64,000 bases of DNA, from positions 59,945,174 through 60,009,173 of the forward strand of contig CM059975.1 of assembly GCA_030490835.1 (NCBI GenBank), in the 5' to 3' direction. Below are positions 45,872 through 56,662 of the stretch, one piece after another (the stretch's first letter is position 1; every line of letters starts with the position of its first letter). The position numbers and the translations under genes are program-made. The notes beneath the pieces are model-generated. The model had not been told where the DNA came from. It worked only from the letters and a program-made list of their open reading frames with translations, and ran no database searches. The stretch comes from Annona cherimola. Its lineage: Eukaryota > Streptophyta > Magnoliopsida > Magnoliales > Annonaceae.

Positions 45872-46179
45872 TATCTTACGACTGCAAAATGTGAAGAAAA
45901 TGCATGTTTGAAGAGTGCAAGCATGAAAAAGATTTCGAATCAAAGAAAACTACAGATGTGAAGATGAGAGGGCCAACCAAGAGCCATTTGTGCATGTAAA
46001 AGGAACTCAATAACACCAAATCAGTTTCTGCACCTCCATTTGAGTTTTCAGCTCCAACACAGATGCAAGCTAGTTGTTGAAACTGAGTTCTGCCAAGTTT
46101 CAATCCAAGTTTTTCCAAGTTCCAAAAGAGTTGCTTGTCAAGCCAAATCCAGCACTTCCAAGCTGATGTTTCAACTACA

Positions 46180-46740
46180 ATCAGATTAGTATGAGGGAAA
46201 TTCAAATTTAATTCTAGTAAACCTAAATCAGATTTCAGCAAAATACAAATATGATTTCAGCAAAATACAAGTTAGATTTTAGTATATTTCAAATCAGATT
46301 TCAGTAGATTTCAAATTAGATTTTAGCACCAACCGAGCCGTGCTCGGTTGGTCATCGCAGGCGTGATAAAGCAGGCGCTGGGGTGTGCGGTTCGAATCCC
46401 GCATATGGGATTTCGGCCAGAAGTAAAAAATTGTTAGTAGGAGCTGTGGTCTCCTGTTCGATTATTGGAAGTTGTATCTTTCTTATTCTTCGGCGGAGCT
46501 GTGTCTCCGAATTTCTTTGGGAGAGCTGTGTGTCTCCAGATTTGTAAGAATGTCTCAGAACTTCAGTATAATATGTGTTAAGATGAATGTAAAATGTACC
46601 AATAAAAAAATCAGATTTTAGCAAAATACAAATCAGATTTCAGCAGATTTCAAATCAAATTTCATCAGATTTCAAATCTAATTTCAGTAAACTTCAAATC
46701 AGATTTCAGCAAACTTGAACCTGATTTCAGATAAGTTTTC
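46180..46740 (-). repeat. Array of about 20-bp units, TTTCAAATCAGATTTCAGCA type
   Basis: More than a dozen degenerate copies of (A/T)TTCAAATCAGATTTCAG or CAAAATACAAATCAGATTT run through this stretch of the Tat 3' region. The SINE at 46329 sits inside the array. Confidence 0.75.
46329..46612 (+). mobile_element. tRNA-derived SINE, 284 bp, TSD AGATTTTAGCA
   Basis: The head contains a pol III A box-like TGCTCGGTTGGTCATCGCAG (from 46341) and a B box GGTTCGAATCC about 40 bases further on. The body has repeated AGCTGTGT(C)TCC motifs, and the 3' end is AATAAAAAAA. AGATTTTAGCA is duplicated at 46318-46328 and 46613-46623. Family not recognised. Confidence 0.85.
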
Positions 46741-47164
46741 AACAACTTCACAATGATTTTCAGCAGCTTCAAATCAATTTCTAGCAATTAAAGTAGTTTG
46801 TAGCTTCTCTTTTCTTGAATTCCAGCAACGTTGAGAGATGAAGCAAGTTACTTCAATGGAGTATTAATGCAAAAGCTGCAACAATGAAGATGGCTATACA
46901 TGGTAGTTTTTCTTTTGAAAACAAGCAGTTGGTTTTGTCATTTTTAGGAAAAGGACAAGTTGCTAGGTATTAATGGTGGAGCTGCCAAGGGACTACATAT
47001 GGCAGCCTTTCTTTGGAGAAACATGTGACTACCTTGCCATTTTTGGTAAAGAGATGGATTGCTATTGATGGAGCTTTCACCAACATGTTGGAAGAGGTGA
47101 TGAAGAGATTTCGGCATGGTTCATTGAAATGGACCAAGTGAGATACAATCCATTTGAATTCTTG

Positions 47165-47305
47165 TAATAGAAAAATGAAAATACGAAAAAAATCTGAAAA
47201 TACAAAAAAAACGAAAATACAAAAAATAAGAAAAATGCAAAAAATTTAGAAAAACTCAAAAAAACCGAAATACAAAAAAATATATAAACAAAAAAACTGA
47301 AAAAT
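47165..47305 (+). repeat. A-rich tract near the Tat 3' end
   Basis: GAAAATACAAAAAA-type text of about 140 bases. It mirrors in style the tract at 37957-38110. Confidence 0.7.
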
Positions 47306-47812
47306 GGAAGATGAGAAATTGAGTTCAAGTTTGATGGATGATTCGATTGTTGTGTCAGTCTGAACTTACAGTGTTAGCCTGACTATATTTCCCCTAATTA
47401 ATTTGTGTGATTTTTTATGCCATTTATTTTTGAAAAATCATTATCATTATTAAACGTTTTGACGACGAATTGGTGAATACCATCACCTTCAAGCCTGTAA
47501 GGCTTTGTGAATGAAGCATGGTAGTTGGTGCATGGGCGATGAGTCTATATCCTGTAAGGCTCCATAAATGAAGCATGGTGATGACCAAGGATTTGAGAAT
47601 TCTATTTATTTCAAAATTCATGGCATGATAATCAAACAATTTAAAAAAGAGAATGCACGCAATTGTGCAATATATCAAACTTTAAGCCAGTTAATTTTGG
47701 GTCACTTGATTCTTCATGAAAGATGGCTCAAAATTTTCATTCCATGCATGAATTTATATGATTTTACTCATAGGGTGTCTCAAATCTTTGACTTTAGACT
47801 TGTAAAGTCTCA

Positions 47813-49709
47813 GCCAGACACTCTATTGTGTCCTATTTTGATTTTTAATTTGATATAGTTTGTTTTGCAATTATGTTTTTAATAATTTATCATTTGTGTG
47901 GTGCATTTTTAACATTTTGAAAACCTAAGGCTGTATTGGCAATTTTGAAACAGATGTTGTTTTGCAAAATTCAATAAAACTTGAGCATTGTTCTGCATTT
48001 TCTCACCCACTAACTGTTTGGGTGAGTTGGCTTACTCTAATTGGATGATGAAGCTTCTATGCTCCTTCCTATACCTTCATGCATGGGATATGTATTGAAG
48101 AGGCTGGCTGTTTTTTTTGGGGGGACGAATTTTTGGTTTTTGAAAAGAGGAGAAAAGCTCTCTCATTTTGGATAGACTGCGGCCGTTCGGAGCTCGAGGG
48201 AGAGAGGAATTTCTATTTTTCCTTTGTTGGTTAAGGCTTTCTCTCTTCCTCGATCGGGTTTTTGATTCTTCTGTTTTCGAAAGAGACTTTGGCGGGGATT
48301 GTTTCTTTTTCTTGGACTCTGGTTCTTTGGCTTTTGGAATGGACGAGAGTAGCGGGAACGATTTTTGAGTTTGGGCACTCCTTTCCATCGATAAAAATGG
48401 CTTGAATCCTCCGATTTTATTTTTCCCAGCCTCGTTCGATTCTCTTCTTCCCATCTTTCCTCTTCTGTTGTGGTTCCTAGTAGGTATAATCATTACGCCT
48501 TCTGTTTTATTGGATTCAACAGCCATGTAGTCGTGTAATCTATTTTCGTTTTCTTCTTTTAGTCTAGAATAAAGTCGTTCTTCATTGACGATGAGTGCTA
48601 CATTTCGTTTTTCAGCTTTCTCACTCTTGTTTTAATAACTAGCTGCTTAATTTTCTATCCATTTGAGACGATTGGAGTGACTTCATTCCTGTCGATCGTC
48701 TTAGTGTGATTCTGGACAGGTTGAGACTCATTTTCATTCCTTGCTTCTAGTGGCTATTTGATTTCTGGTTTGAGTGTTTGGCCTCTGTTTTTGTTTCATA
48801 ACATGCAATATGGCTATCTTTATTAGTGGAAAACAAAATCGTTGAATCTGTTTTCGTCCCAGTCGATTTGAATTCTAGCATATTGTTTTCTGTTCTGTAT
48901 TATACCTGTTTTCAGTCTTTTTGTGATTTTCTTGGATAATTTCTGTTTGATTCTGTACCCGTTTCGAATGATTGAAGCGATTTGAATCATTCCCCTTGAT
49001 CATTCGGTTCTGCTTGGTTACATTTGTTTAATCTATTGAGAGCCTAAATGCATCTAGCCTTTGTGGAATAAATTTCGATGGGTTAGCTTGATTTTCAATG
49101 ATAACAGGTCGTGTTTGGCCTTCAACTTGTGGATGTTTGTTTCATTACTGTTTCTATGTCTGCATAATTAGTTTCTGTTTTTGCTTATATAGGTTCATGC
49201 ATGGAATGAATAAATAGTGGCTACATCTATTGATTTGGTCGATTTCATAGTTCTGTCAGTCTCATTGTATATTAACTTTGAGTTCCTGTTTTCTGATATA
49301 TTCCACAGAATTAATTCGTTGGATCATGGTGTTTATATATTGAACGGGTTGCGATTCCTTCAATTGCTTCGAGTAACTGAGTTTCTGATTCAATTTGCAT
49401 GGTTTAAGGCATGGGAAGTACCCATTACGTGTTGTTTATGGGTCAATGAAGCGAGCTAGATCTGTTTTGGTTGTTTTAGCACGTGGTGCATTGATTATGT
49501 ATCTATTGCCGGAATCTGTTTAAAAGTATTTTTGTAGTCTTATGATTTGTTGCTTGAACATCCTGTAAATCCTATTAATGCCATCACAGTTTAAGAAATG
49601 TTGAAATTGCTTATTCATGGTTAGAATGAAATCTTATAATGAATGATCGTATGAATCCAGTTTTGTATTCAGCTTGTTCTGCTTAGGCAGAATTGTGATA
49701 TGGTCATTT
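47813..49709 (+). repeat. LTR-like repeat B (probable 3' LTR, may extend 47654-50353)
   Basis: Direct-orientation partner of 27573-29484. Upstream, AAAAAAGAGAA at 47643-47653 could be a polypurine tract followed by TGCACGC. Downstream the sequence continues through TTTCTTTGCAG (49906-49916) to CCTCA at 50349-50353, and then a PBS-like TTGGCGACTCTG. Those wider limits would give an LTR of about 2.7 kb, but repeat A does not reach them, so they are tentative. Confidence 0.6.
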
Positions 49710-50360
49710 TTTTTGAATTTTCGTTCAAACCTATTGGCGATACAAATGCACTGTAATGTTGTGTATTAAATCCAATTGATCAATTGGATCCTTGTGAATT
49801 GCAACTCGTTTCATTCGAATCTTGAAAGACTACATGTAATTGTTATTTGTTTGCATATTCGAGTTGGTATGGGTTCAATTCATTCGGAGAAACTGACTGG
49901 TTTTCTTTGCAGATTCTGGTGCATTGTAAACACAGTTTTACTCTTGTATATGTACATTTTGTTTTACAAAAAGTGTTGCTGAATTTTGTACAAGTATTGC
50001 TAAAATGGGATTTTCCTTATGAATGCTTGTATTTTCACATGTGTAAATAGAGATGAAACTTGTATGCTACCTACTGAAATAGAATTTTTCTTTGTTATGG
50101 CATCTGTGTTCGTATGTGAAGATGGAACTTGCACAAATTGTTGAAATGAGATTGCAATTTCCTCTACAGATACAACCACATTAGAAACTATTTAAACCAA
50201 AGAAGAAAAAAAAGGAGTGCAACAAACATTTATGGGAACCCATTTTGGGGTGTAAAGGGTGCCTAAACCCTTCCCTTTGCACAATTAAGTAACTTGCCTT
50301 GAATCTTTGATATGGACCAATTGGGCATGATTTTGTTTTCCAGTTTTTCCTCAAAAACTG

Positions 50361-50372
50361 TTGGCGACTCTG
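50361..50372 (+). other. PBS-like motif after repeat B (tRNA-Arg type)
   Basis: TTGGCGACTCTG follows CCTCAAAAACTG. TGGCGACTC is the start of the tRNA-Arg-type primer-binding site used by Ogre/Tat elements. Only the first dozen bases fit; the following AATCATAATC does not. Confidence 0.4.
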
Positions 50373-50468
50373 AATCATAATCATTTTTATATTTCTGAAT
50401 TGTCAAAATCTAAATTTCTAAGTGGGGTGGAAACAGATATACATATTATGTCAAATTTTTATGCCTAT

Positions 50469-51277
50469 TACTGGTCCTGAATGAATGACTTAACCCAAGA
50501 GTGAAGTGGTGAATTGGGTAATTTTAATTTTTTTCTATTTAAGCTTCAACCCTTGAGGATTAATTATCCTTGAATGAAATGTAAAAAATCCATAATAAAA
50601 GAATAAATGATGGAAAAATAAATTCACAGAAGGACATCAAAATTTTTATAGTCATTCTAGCAACCTCTCTATTCCACTATTCTAAGCATACAACCCTTGT
50701 GTCTTAAGTCCTACTATCAGTTATCAAATAAAATTCGGAGCCCCTGCTCTTTTCGAGATTATAGTTCTAGGGATCTTTTACAATCACACACAACAAGTTT
50801 GTGAGTACGACTCTAACCAAATGTTTATTGCTTTCATATCTTGACTTTGGTCTCTAACACTAAGTCGAGTATCGAATTAGAATAAAGAGATATCAAATGG
50901 AATAAATTACACTTTTACATTGTGTAGATCATTTAGCACAACATGTTTTGAGAAAGATAAAGGGAGTAGTTGAACTTTGAAGCCTTTATAGTAAGCTTGA
51001 GAACTTGACTTGAGAACACTTAAATGGAACTTCGAATGCTTGGGAATGGAAAGGTGAAAACAAAATCAATATTCTAGCTAATCTTATTAACTCTAGTTGA
51101 TGGGTTCGAAGAATTTTTTAATTACATAGAATAAGCGGCACGCATTTAATATGTCAATATTTTAAAAAATTTTGACCATTATGATTGAATTCGCAGGTGA
51201 GGTAAATTTTGCCTACGACCTCACTCAAGTCGCGTGTAAGGTCTATTTGGGTATCAACTTCAGCTTAGTATTCTTCT
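50469..51277 (-). mobile_element. Diverged, truncated copia-type LTR fragment
   Basis: Follows the 4328-6014 LTR in the same orientation from ACTGGTCCTGA and ACTTAACCCAAGAG to the first AAGTCGC repeats near 51195-51250, then stops. More diverged than the other copies and without a second end. Confidence 0.65.
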
Positions 51278-51701
51278 TGTTGAAATTCAAGGCAAATTAA
51301 GCACAATCCATGTTTTGATGATTAACAACTCAATTTGAGAGATAATTAAGTACTAATGAAATTGCTAAGTGTGAAGTCGCAGTCTAAGTCGACTTCGCTT
51401 GTGACTTAGGTGAAGTCGCAAACCCAAGTTGACTCCAGATACAACTTGAGTATAGCCTTCTTGAAGACTTTGAATTATCAGAGTCAAGTCGCTTTCCAAG
51501 TCGACTCCAGCATGCGATTTAGGGGAAGTCGAATCTCAAGTCGACCTGAATGTGCGTCTTAGGTAAAGTCGAAGTCCAAGTCGACCCAAGCAAGCGACTC
51601 AAGTACATGGCCACTTCAGATTACTTCAAAGATGTATTATTATTGAATGAACAATATTATATTGAAGTTTGAACAATAAGATCAAGAAGGACAATCATCA
51701 T
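51278..51701 (+). mobile_element. Left part of a split copia-type LTR
   Basis: Starts TGTTGAAATTCAAGG and follows the plus-strand copy at 38767 (CATGTTTTGATGATTAACA, AATTTGAG, AAGTCGCAGTC...). It is cut at 51701 by the Athila-derived element. Its right end is 56662-56919 (GTGGAACCCAAG...CGGGACCAACA). The outer 5-mers CTTCT (51273-51277) and CTTCC (56920-56924) differ by one base and may be the original TSD. Confidence 0.75.
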
Positions 51702-52926
51702 TGATGCGAACCAAGTGCTTGTCGTTAAGAGCACTGTGATCACCAGTTTAATTTAAATTAACCGAAACACATTAAAGCTACCACTATACGAGTGATAGTG
51801 TAGAATAATGGTGAGTCGGGTCGAATCCACAGAGAGGCGATGTAGTTTTGAATTGTTTTTAAGAGAAAGAGAGGGTATAGAGAAGAGAGAGAAAGAGAAA
51901 GAGAGAAGAGAGAAGAGAGAGAGAGAGAAAGAGACAAGAGGGAAAGAGAAGAGAAAGAGACAAGAGGGAAAGAGAAGAGAGAGGAAAAGAAGAGAGAGAA
52001 AGAGAAGAGAGAAAGAAAATAGAAGAAATTAGAGAGAGAAAGAAGAGAGAAAAGAAGAGAGAGAAAAAGAGAAAATAGAAGAAATTGGAGAGAAAAGAAA
52101 GGGAGACAAGAAACTAAAAGAAATTATAATTAACTAACAACTTAATTAAAACTATTCTAAGAAAGCAATAAAAGCTATGAAATTTAACTATTAAAGCAGG
52201 AAAGAGAATTACATTAAATTTCATCTAAAAATTACAAAGCATAAAATAAAGCAGTAAATCTAATCTAATAATTAAAACTACAAATTAAAAAGCAATAACT
52301 ACGAGACACTACAAAGCATAATAAAATAAAATTTACATCACCCGAATATGGAGAGCAAAATCTCCACGTAATAGAAAATTTTATTGCTTGGCCCCACCTC
52401 CTCACTACGGGTCCCACAAAATGGGTCCCACCCAAGGGGTTGTGTGTGGGGTATGGGGTTGGGTTGTTCGTCATTTTGGGGAAGATGGAGCACCGATCTG
52501 GTGCTCCGGTGGTGCACGAAAATCCGATGCCCCTGCGACGTATTTAAATACGAATCTAACTATTAAATTGTAAATAATTTCGGTATTGTCATCCTAATTT
52601 TAATTCATGATAGTCTACTTTATTCCCCATATTTTTACATATAATTATAGTTATATATTTATGATTTTTTTTAATTAAATGATTTTATAAATTTGCCCAA
52701 ATTATATTAATAAGCTAATACATGTTAAAATTTTCTAGGGGATTGAGTCATACTTTTATATTTTTAAGAATGTTGCAAAATGACCCGCTTTATAACAAAA
52801 TTAAAGATTTTACGAAAAATATGATTTTCATGAAATTTCACTTAAAATATGCATTTAATTAACATTTTAATATTTAACGGTGTGAATTTAATATGAAAAT
52901 AAATGAAAATTTTTAGACTTATCACA
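51702..52926 (-). repeat. 3' LTR of the Athila-derived element (1225 bp)
   Basis: On the minus strand it starts TGTGATAAGTC and ends GGTTCGCATCA. U3 (52443-52926) contains a TATA-like palindrome GTATTTAAATAC (near 52541) and GGGTCCCAC-type blocks. A purine-rich GAGAAAGA tract spans about 51865-52100. Confidence 0.9.
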
Positions 52927-53231
52927 CCCCCCAACTTAAACATTGCTAGTCCCTTAGCAATGGAAATAGTTTAATATAATTTTTTTTTTTAAATCATAGT
53001 GTACTACTAATTTTTATAAAAATCTAGGTGCATTGCTAATAATGATATTAAGCTTTAGAAGAAAATTTCTTTAGTAAAATATTATTCATGGTGCGTATAA
53101 AAGATTATAGCACGTGTGTATGTGTACTAATGAACAAATGGGCATTTGATAAATAAGTTATTTTCAACTCATCCAATCTAAGTAATATTTATATCAAAAT
53201 TATGATAGTGACAGTTAATATATATCATTTT

Positions 53232-53450
53232 TTTCTCCCCTCACCATATTTCAGGGTATCTAGGGAAATTTTTTTTTTTTTCAACATGTTTTTCTTCCCC
53301 TCACCATATTTCAGGATATCTGGGGTTTTACATTTTTTTTTATATTCTCCCCTCGCCGTATTTCAGGGTATCTAGGGATTTTCTCTCCCTTTTTTTTCTA
53401 TTTATTCTTCCCTCACCATATTTCAGGGTATCTGGGGAAATATATATATA
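53232..53450 (-). repeat. Four-copy repeat CTCACCATATTTCAGGGTATCT
   Basis: Copies near 53240, 53297, 53350 and 53410 (spacing 50-60), each preceded by T-rich text and followed by a variant of AGGGA or GGGGA. Located in the non-coding 3' part of the element, with (AT)n at the end. Confidence 0.8.
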
Positions 53451-54028
53451 TATATATATTTTTTTTTTAACTAACAGCTATCAATTATAATGATATTAAA
53501 GATTACTTGCTTGGATGAGAGAGAAAATTATATTATCATGGTAACCACAAGTTTCATTGACGTGTAAGTGCAATCATTGCTAATAAAATTTTAAAAACAC
53601 CATGAAAATATTTTTACAAATATAACTAATTACAGTTTGCTTCTTCACTTAGTATCAAGCATAGCAAGTGCACTTTGATTTATCTCTATTTTTTTTGAGT
53701 ATTTTATATAATTTTTAATTTTTAAATTTTTTTTTTTTTAAATTTTATATTTTATATATATATATTTAAATAAATCACGTTAAGCAAACCAGACCCCCCA
53801 ACTTGAATAGAGCTATCTTTGATAAACATGCACAAAATATATAAATTCATGAAAATAAGATAGCAGGGAAAGAGACAACCTGGGGTATAATGGTCTGATT
53901 AACTTGCTGTAGCTTTCACCTAAACAAAAGAAAAGCAAACTAATAGAAAAGAAATATATATACACATGTTGGGTTGCCTCCCAACCAGCGCTAAGTTTTA
54001 CGTCTTCAGCCGGACGTAATGATTTATG

Positions 54029-55693
54029 TTATCCAATTCCTATTCTGTAAAAATTTTTAACACTATGTAGATTATTTATCATTTTCATATATTCATGCTC
54101 AAGATTTGTAAAGATTAATGAGTTATCAATGATGTCCAATAGGTAGCATTCTTCAATTTGATCTAATTTATTGAAATTTGTTGAATTATTACCAAATGAG
54201 AGCATGATTTTATTTTGGGTTAAACAGGATTCCATTTGAATACAACGCTCTTGGAGAAATTGACTATAATTTGGAATATACTGAATAACATCAAAGAGCG
54301 AAATTTTAACTTGAACCTGTTTAAACATTTGAATCATCTCTTCCTTTTTCATTAGTTTATCTATGCTAATGAGCTCATCTTTAAAAGTACTTGAAATAAC
54401 AGGTATGTATTTCTCAAAATTTTCATCAATAATTTCATTTTCATCTCCCCCCAACTTATCCTCAATAAACTCTTTATTTCTCACCTTACCATCAATTTGG
54501 CTATGATCTTTATCAATCTCCTCAATATTTGCTTGATCTTTTTCTCCTTCAAATCTATCATTAATCAATTTTTCATTATTTTCTATAATATTTTCTTGAT
54601 TACGAAGAGAGGAATTCTCATTAAGTTTATGATCTGAGAAACCGTCACTCCATAATGTTGTAATTATTACCAAATTTTCAGACAATAGATTTTCTGATAG
54701 TAATTGATCTGATTGAGTTTGATAGTCAAAATGATTTATTGGAGTGATAGTTGATTCATTAGGTTCCTCCTCGCATAATGTATCAATATATTCATCATTT
54801 ATTTTCAAATTCTCTTTCTTTTGACCTAACTTTTGTTTGTTAAGGGATTCAGCTTCTAAAGCAGTTTGAAATGCTAAGTCATTTTCAAAATATGGACTTT
54901 CTAATGGTATTGAATCTAATTGAATTTGAAAATTCGAATGATCAACTAGATTATTAATTTGGTCAGTATGATCTGCATGATCTGTCGTCTTAGAAAATGA
55001 TTGTTGGTCGGAAAGGAATTGTTGATCTAATCTTTCGAATCCTCCCTCTACATCATCTAAGTGAGGAGATTGTTGATAATCTACTTGATCTGATGAAAAA
55101 TTTGAAAAATCCTCTTGTGGGAGATTCGAGTGTAAATACAAATTTTTATAATGTTCAACTCGATTTAGGCACTCTAAAAATTTATTTTCTATGTTTTGAA
55201 AGCCATCGAGAAAAATATTTTTTAGTTCTTCAATTTCCTCATTATAATTATATGTTTGATGAAGAGATTGGTTAATAGGTTGAGGTGATGGAAAATTTTC
55301 TTCAGAATATGCAGATGGCCCATATGTTTTTTCATAATGATTAGATTGATATTGATAATTTGAAAATTGACTTTGCTCAGGTGGCCACTGGGTTTGTAGG
55401 TATGGAGGGTAAGATTGCACTTGTTGGTTTGTCCAAGAAGTATTAAGACAACTCATCCATTCTGAGTTATATGTATGTGAAAATGAATTGTAATTAGGTG
55501 TAGGGAACTTATGAAAATTTTGAACTTGCTCTTGATATGGTAAAAATTGAGTCTCATTAGAATGTGTCGTTTGAAAAGGAATTGATGTATTTAAGAATGA
55601 ACTGTTTGAGTTTTGATAGGCAAGTATATCATTAATCTTTTGGTTTAATTCTTCTAACTTACCTAACTGCTGATCAATAAAGTTCATGTCCAT
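54029..55693 (-). CDS. 554-aa ORF of non-autonomous element, Athila gag/pol-linker derived
   Basis: Intact from ATG at 55693, 198 bases past the PBS, where gag is expected. N-terminus MDMNFIDQQLGKLEELNQKI is a short helical, coiled-coil-like segment. Residues about 60-140 are rich in Asn, Gln, Tyr, Pro and Trp (YNSFSHTYNSEW, NTSWTNQQVQSYPPYLQTQW), resembling the C-terminal tail of Athila gag. A second helix, YNEEIEELKNIFLDGFQNIE, follows. The middle is Asn/Asp/Glu/Ser-rich and probably disordered. Near residue 460, FKQVQVKISLFDVIQYIPNY resembles the conserved stretch between Athila gag and protease. No zinc knuckle, protease or RT was seen. The long open frame with no stops suggests a young copy or a maintained product. 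The role is unknown; a particle or RNA-binding role is only a guess. Confidence 0.7.
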   Translation of the reverse strand: MDMNFIDQQLGKLEELNQKINDILAYQNSNSSFLNTSIPFQTTHSNETQFLPYQEQVQNFHKFPTPNYNSFSHTYNSEWMSCLNTSWTNQQVQSYPPYLQTQWPPEQSQFSNYQYQSNHYEKTYGPSAYSEENFPSPQPINQSLHQTYNYNEEIEELKNIFLDGFQNIENKFLECLNRVEHYKNLYLHSNLPQEDFSNFSSDQVDYQQSPHLDDVEGGFERLDQQFLSDQQSFSKTTDHADHTDQINNLVDHSNFQIQLDSIPLESPYFENDLAFQTALEAESLNKQKLGQKKENLKINDEYIDTLCEEEPNESTITPINHFDYQTQSDQLLSENLLSENLVIITTLWSDGFSDHKLNENSSLRNQENIIENNEKLINDRFEGEKDQANIEEIDKDHSQIDGKVRNKEFIEDKLGGDENEIIDENFEKYIPVISSTFKDELISIDKLMKKEEMIQMFKQVQVKISLFDVIQYIPNYSQFLQERCIQMESCLTQNKIMLSFGNNSTNFNKLDQIEECYLLDIIDNSLIFTNLEHEYMKMINNLHSVKNFYRIGIG

Positions 55694-55890
55694 TCTTTAA
55701 TTTTAGTTTTTTTTTTTTTTTTAAAGCAGGAAAGAATCGAAATTGGTAATCTAAAGTTCAAGTGCAATAAGTAAAGAAAGCAGGTAAATAAAGCAGTAAA
55801 GATTATACTATTGAAAGCAAGTAAAGGAAATTTAAAGCAACTAAAAGAAATTTAAAGCAACTAATAAAACAATTCAAACCTCAATACGCC

Positions 55891-55908
55891 TCCCCGGCAA
55901 CGACGCCA
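55891..55908 (-). other. Primer-binding site, tRNA-Asp type
   Basis: Minus strand TGGCGTCGTTGCCGGGGA, seven bases beyond the 5' LTR end (CATCA). It differs by one base from the TGGCGCCGTTGCCGGGGA class. Confidence 0.9.
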
Positions 55909-55914
55909 AAAACT

Positions 55915-56662
55915 TGATGCGAACCAAGTGCTTGTCGTTAAGAGCACTGTGATCACCAGTTTAATTTAAATTAACCGAAACACATTAAAGCTACCACTAT
56001 ACGAGTGATAGTGTATAATAATGGTGAGTCGGGTCGAATCCACAGAGAGGCGATGTAGTTTTGAATTGTTTTTAAGAGAAAGAGAGGGTATAGAGAAGAG
56101 AGAGAAAGAGAAAGAGAGAAGAGAGAAGAGAGAGAGAGAGAAGAGAGAAGAGAGAGAAAGAGACAAGAGGGAAAGAGAAGAGAGAGGAAAAGAAGAGAGA
56201 GGAAAAGAAGAGAGAGAAAGAGAAGAGAGAAAGAAAATAGAAGAAATTAGAGAGAGAAAGAAGAGAGAAAAGAAGAGAGAGAAAAAGAGAAAATAGAAGA
56301 AATTGGAGAGAAAAGAAAGGGAGACAAGAAACTAAAAGAAATTATAATTAACTAACAACTTAATTAAAACTATTCTAAGAAAGCAATAAAAGCTATGAAA
56401 TTTAACTATTAAAGCAGGAAAGAGAATTACATTAAATTTCATCTAAAAATTACAAAGCATAAAATAAAGCAGTAAATCTAATCTAATAATTAAAACTACA
56501 AATTAAAAAGCAATAACTACGAGACACTACAAAGCATAATAAAATAAAATTTACATCACCCGAATATGGAGAGCAAAATCTCCACGTAATAGAAAATTTT
56601 ATTGCTTGGCCCCACCTCCTCACTACGGGTCCCACAAAATGGGTCCCACCCAAGGGGTTGTG
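55915..56662 (-). repeat. 5' LTR remnant lacking U3
   Basis: Corresponds to 51702-52443 of the 3' LTR. The first roughly 480 bases of the LTR (U3 with the TATA-like element) are missing, and the sequence passes at GGTTGTGT into the right end of the copia-type LTR (56662-56919). Confidence 0.88.

Larger units (their letters stand above)
27573..50353 (+). mobile_element. Decayed Tat-lineage Ty3/gypsy retrotransposon with nested insertions
   Basis: In order on the plus strand: LTR-like repeat A (27573-29484), long repeat-rich leader, gag (34691-36053), protease (about 36870-37230), RT (38230-41400 with an insertion), archaeal-type RNase H (41429-41860), integrase (to 43140), an opposite-strand frame (45871-44225), a TTTCAAATCAGATTTCAGCA array, and LTR-like repeat B (47813-49709, perhaps to 50353). 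The second RNase H type, the VLIDNG protease and the antisense frame are known Tat-lineage traits (Grande, Retand, Ogre). Numerous stops and at least two frameshifts make it inactive. Exact LTR ends and TSD were not resolved. A hAT MITE, a copia solo LTR and a SINE are later insertions. Confidence 0.75.
51702..56662 (-). mobile_element. Non-autonomous Athila-derived LTR retrotransposon
   Basis: Minus-strand order: truncated 5' LTR (56662-55915), PBS (55908-55891), one long ORF (55693-54029), the GTTGGGAGGCAACCCAA-type motif (near 53970-53985) often found downstream of pol in Athila-like elements, a repeat-rich 3' region, PPT TAAGTTGGGGGG (52938-52927) and the complete 3' LTR (52926-51702). 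The shared LTR parts are almost identical apart from length changes in a purine-rich tract, so insertion is recent. There are no RT, RNase H or integrase domains, so mobility would need a partner element. Confidence 0.88.

Noticed and set aside
46341..46400. A nuclear tRNA gene
   Set aside because: A and B boxes are present, but no closing acceptor stem or anticodon arm can be formed and the sequence continues into a SINE body with its own TSD.
51865..52100. Arg/Glu/Lys-rich frames in the GAGAAAGA tract (also 56070-56300)
   Set aside because: Low-complexity purine tract within LTRs.
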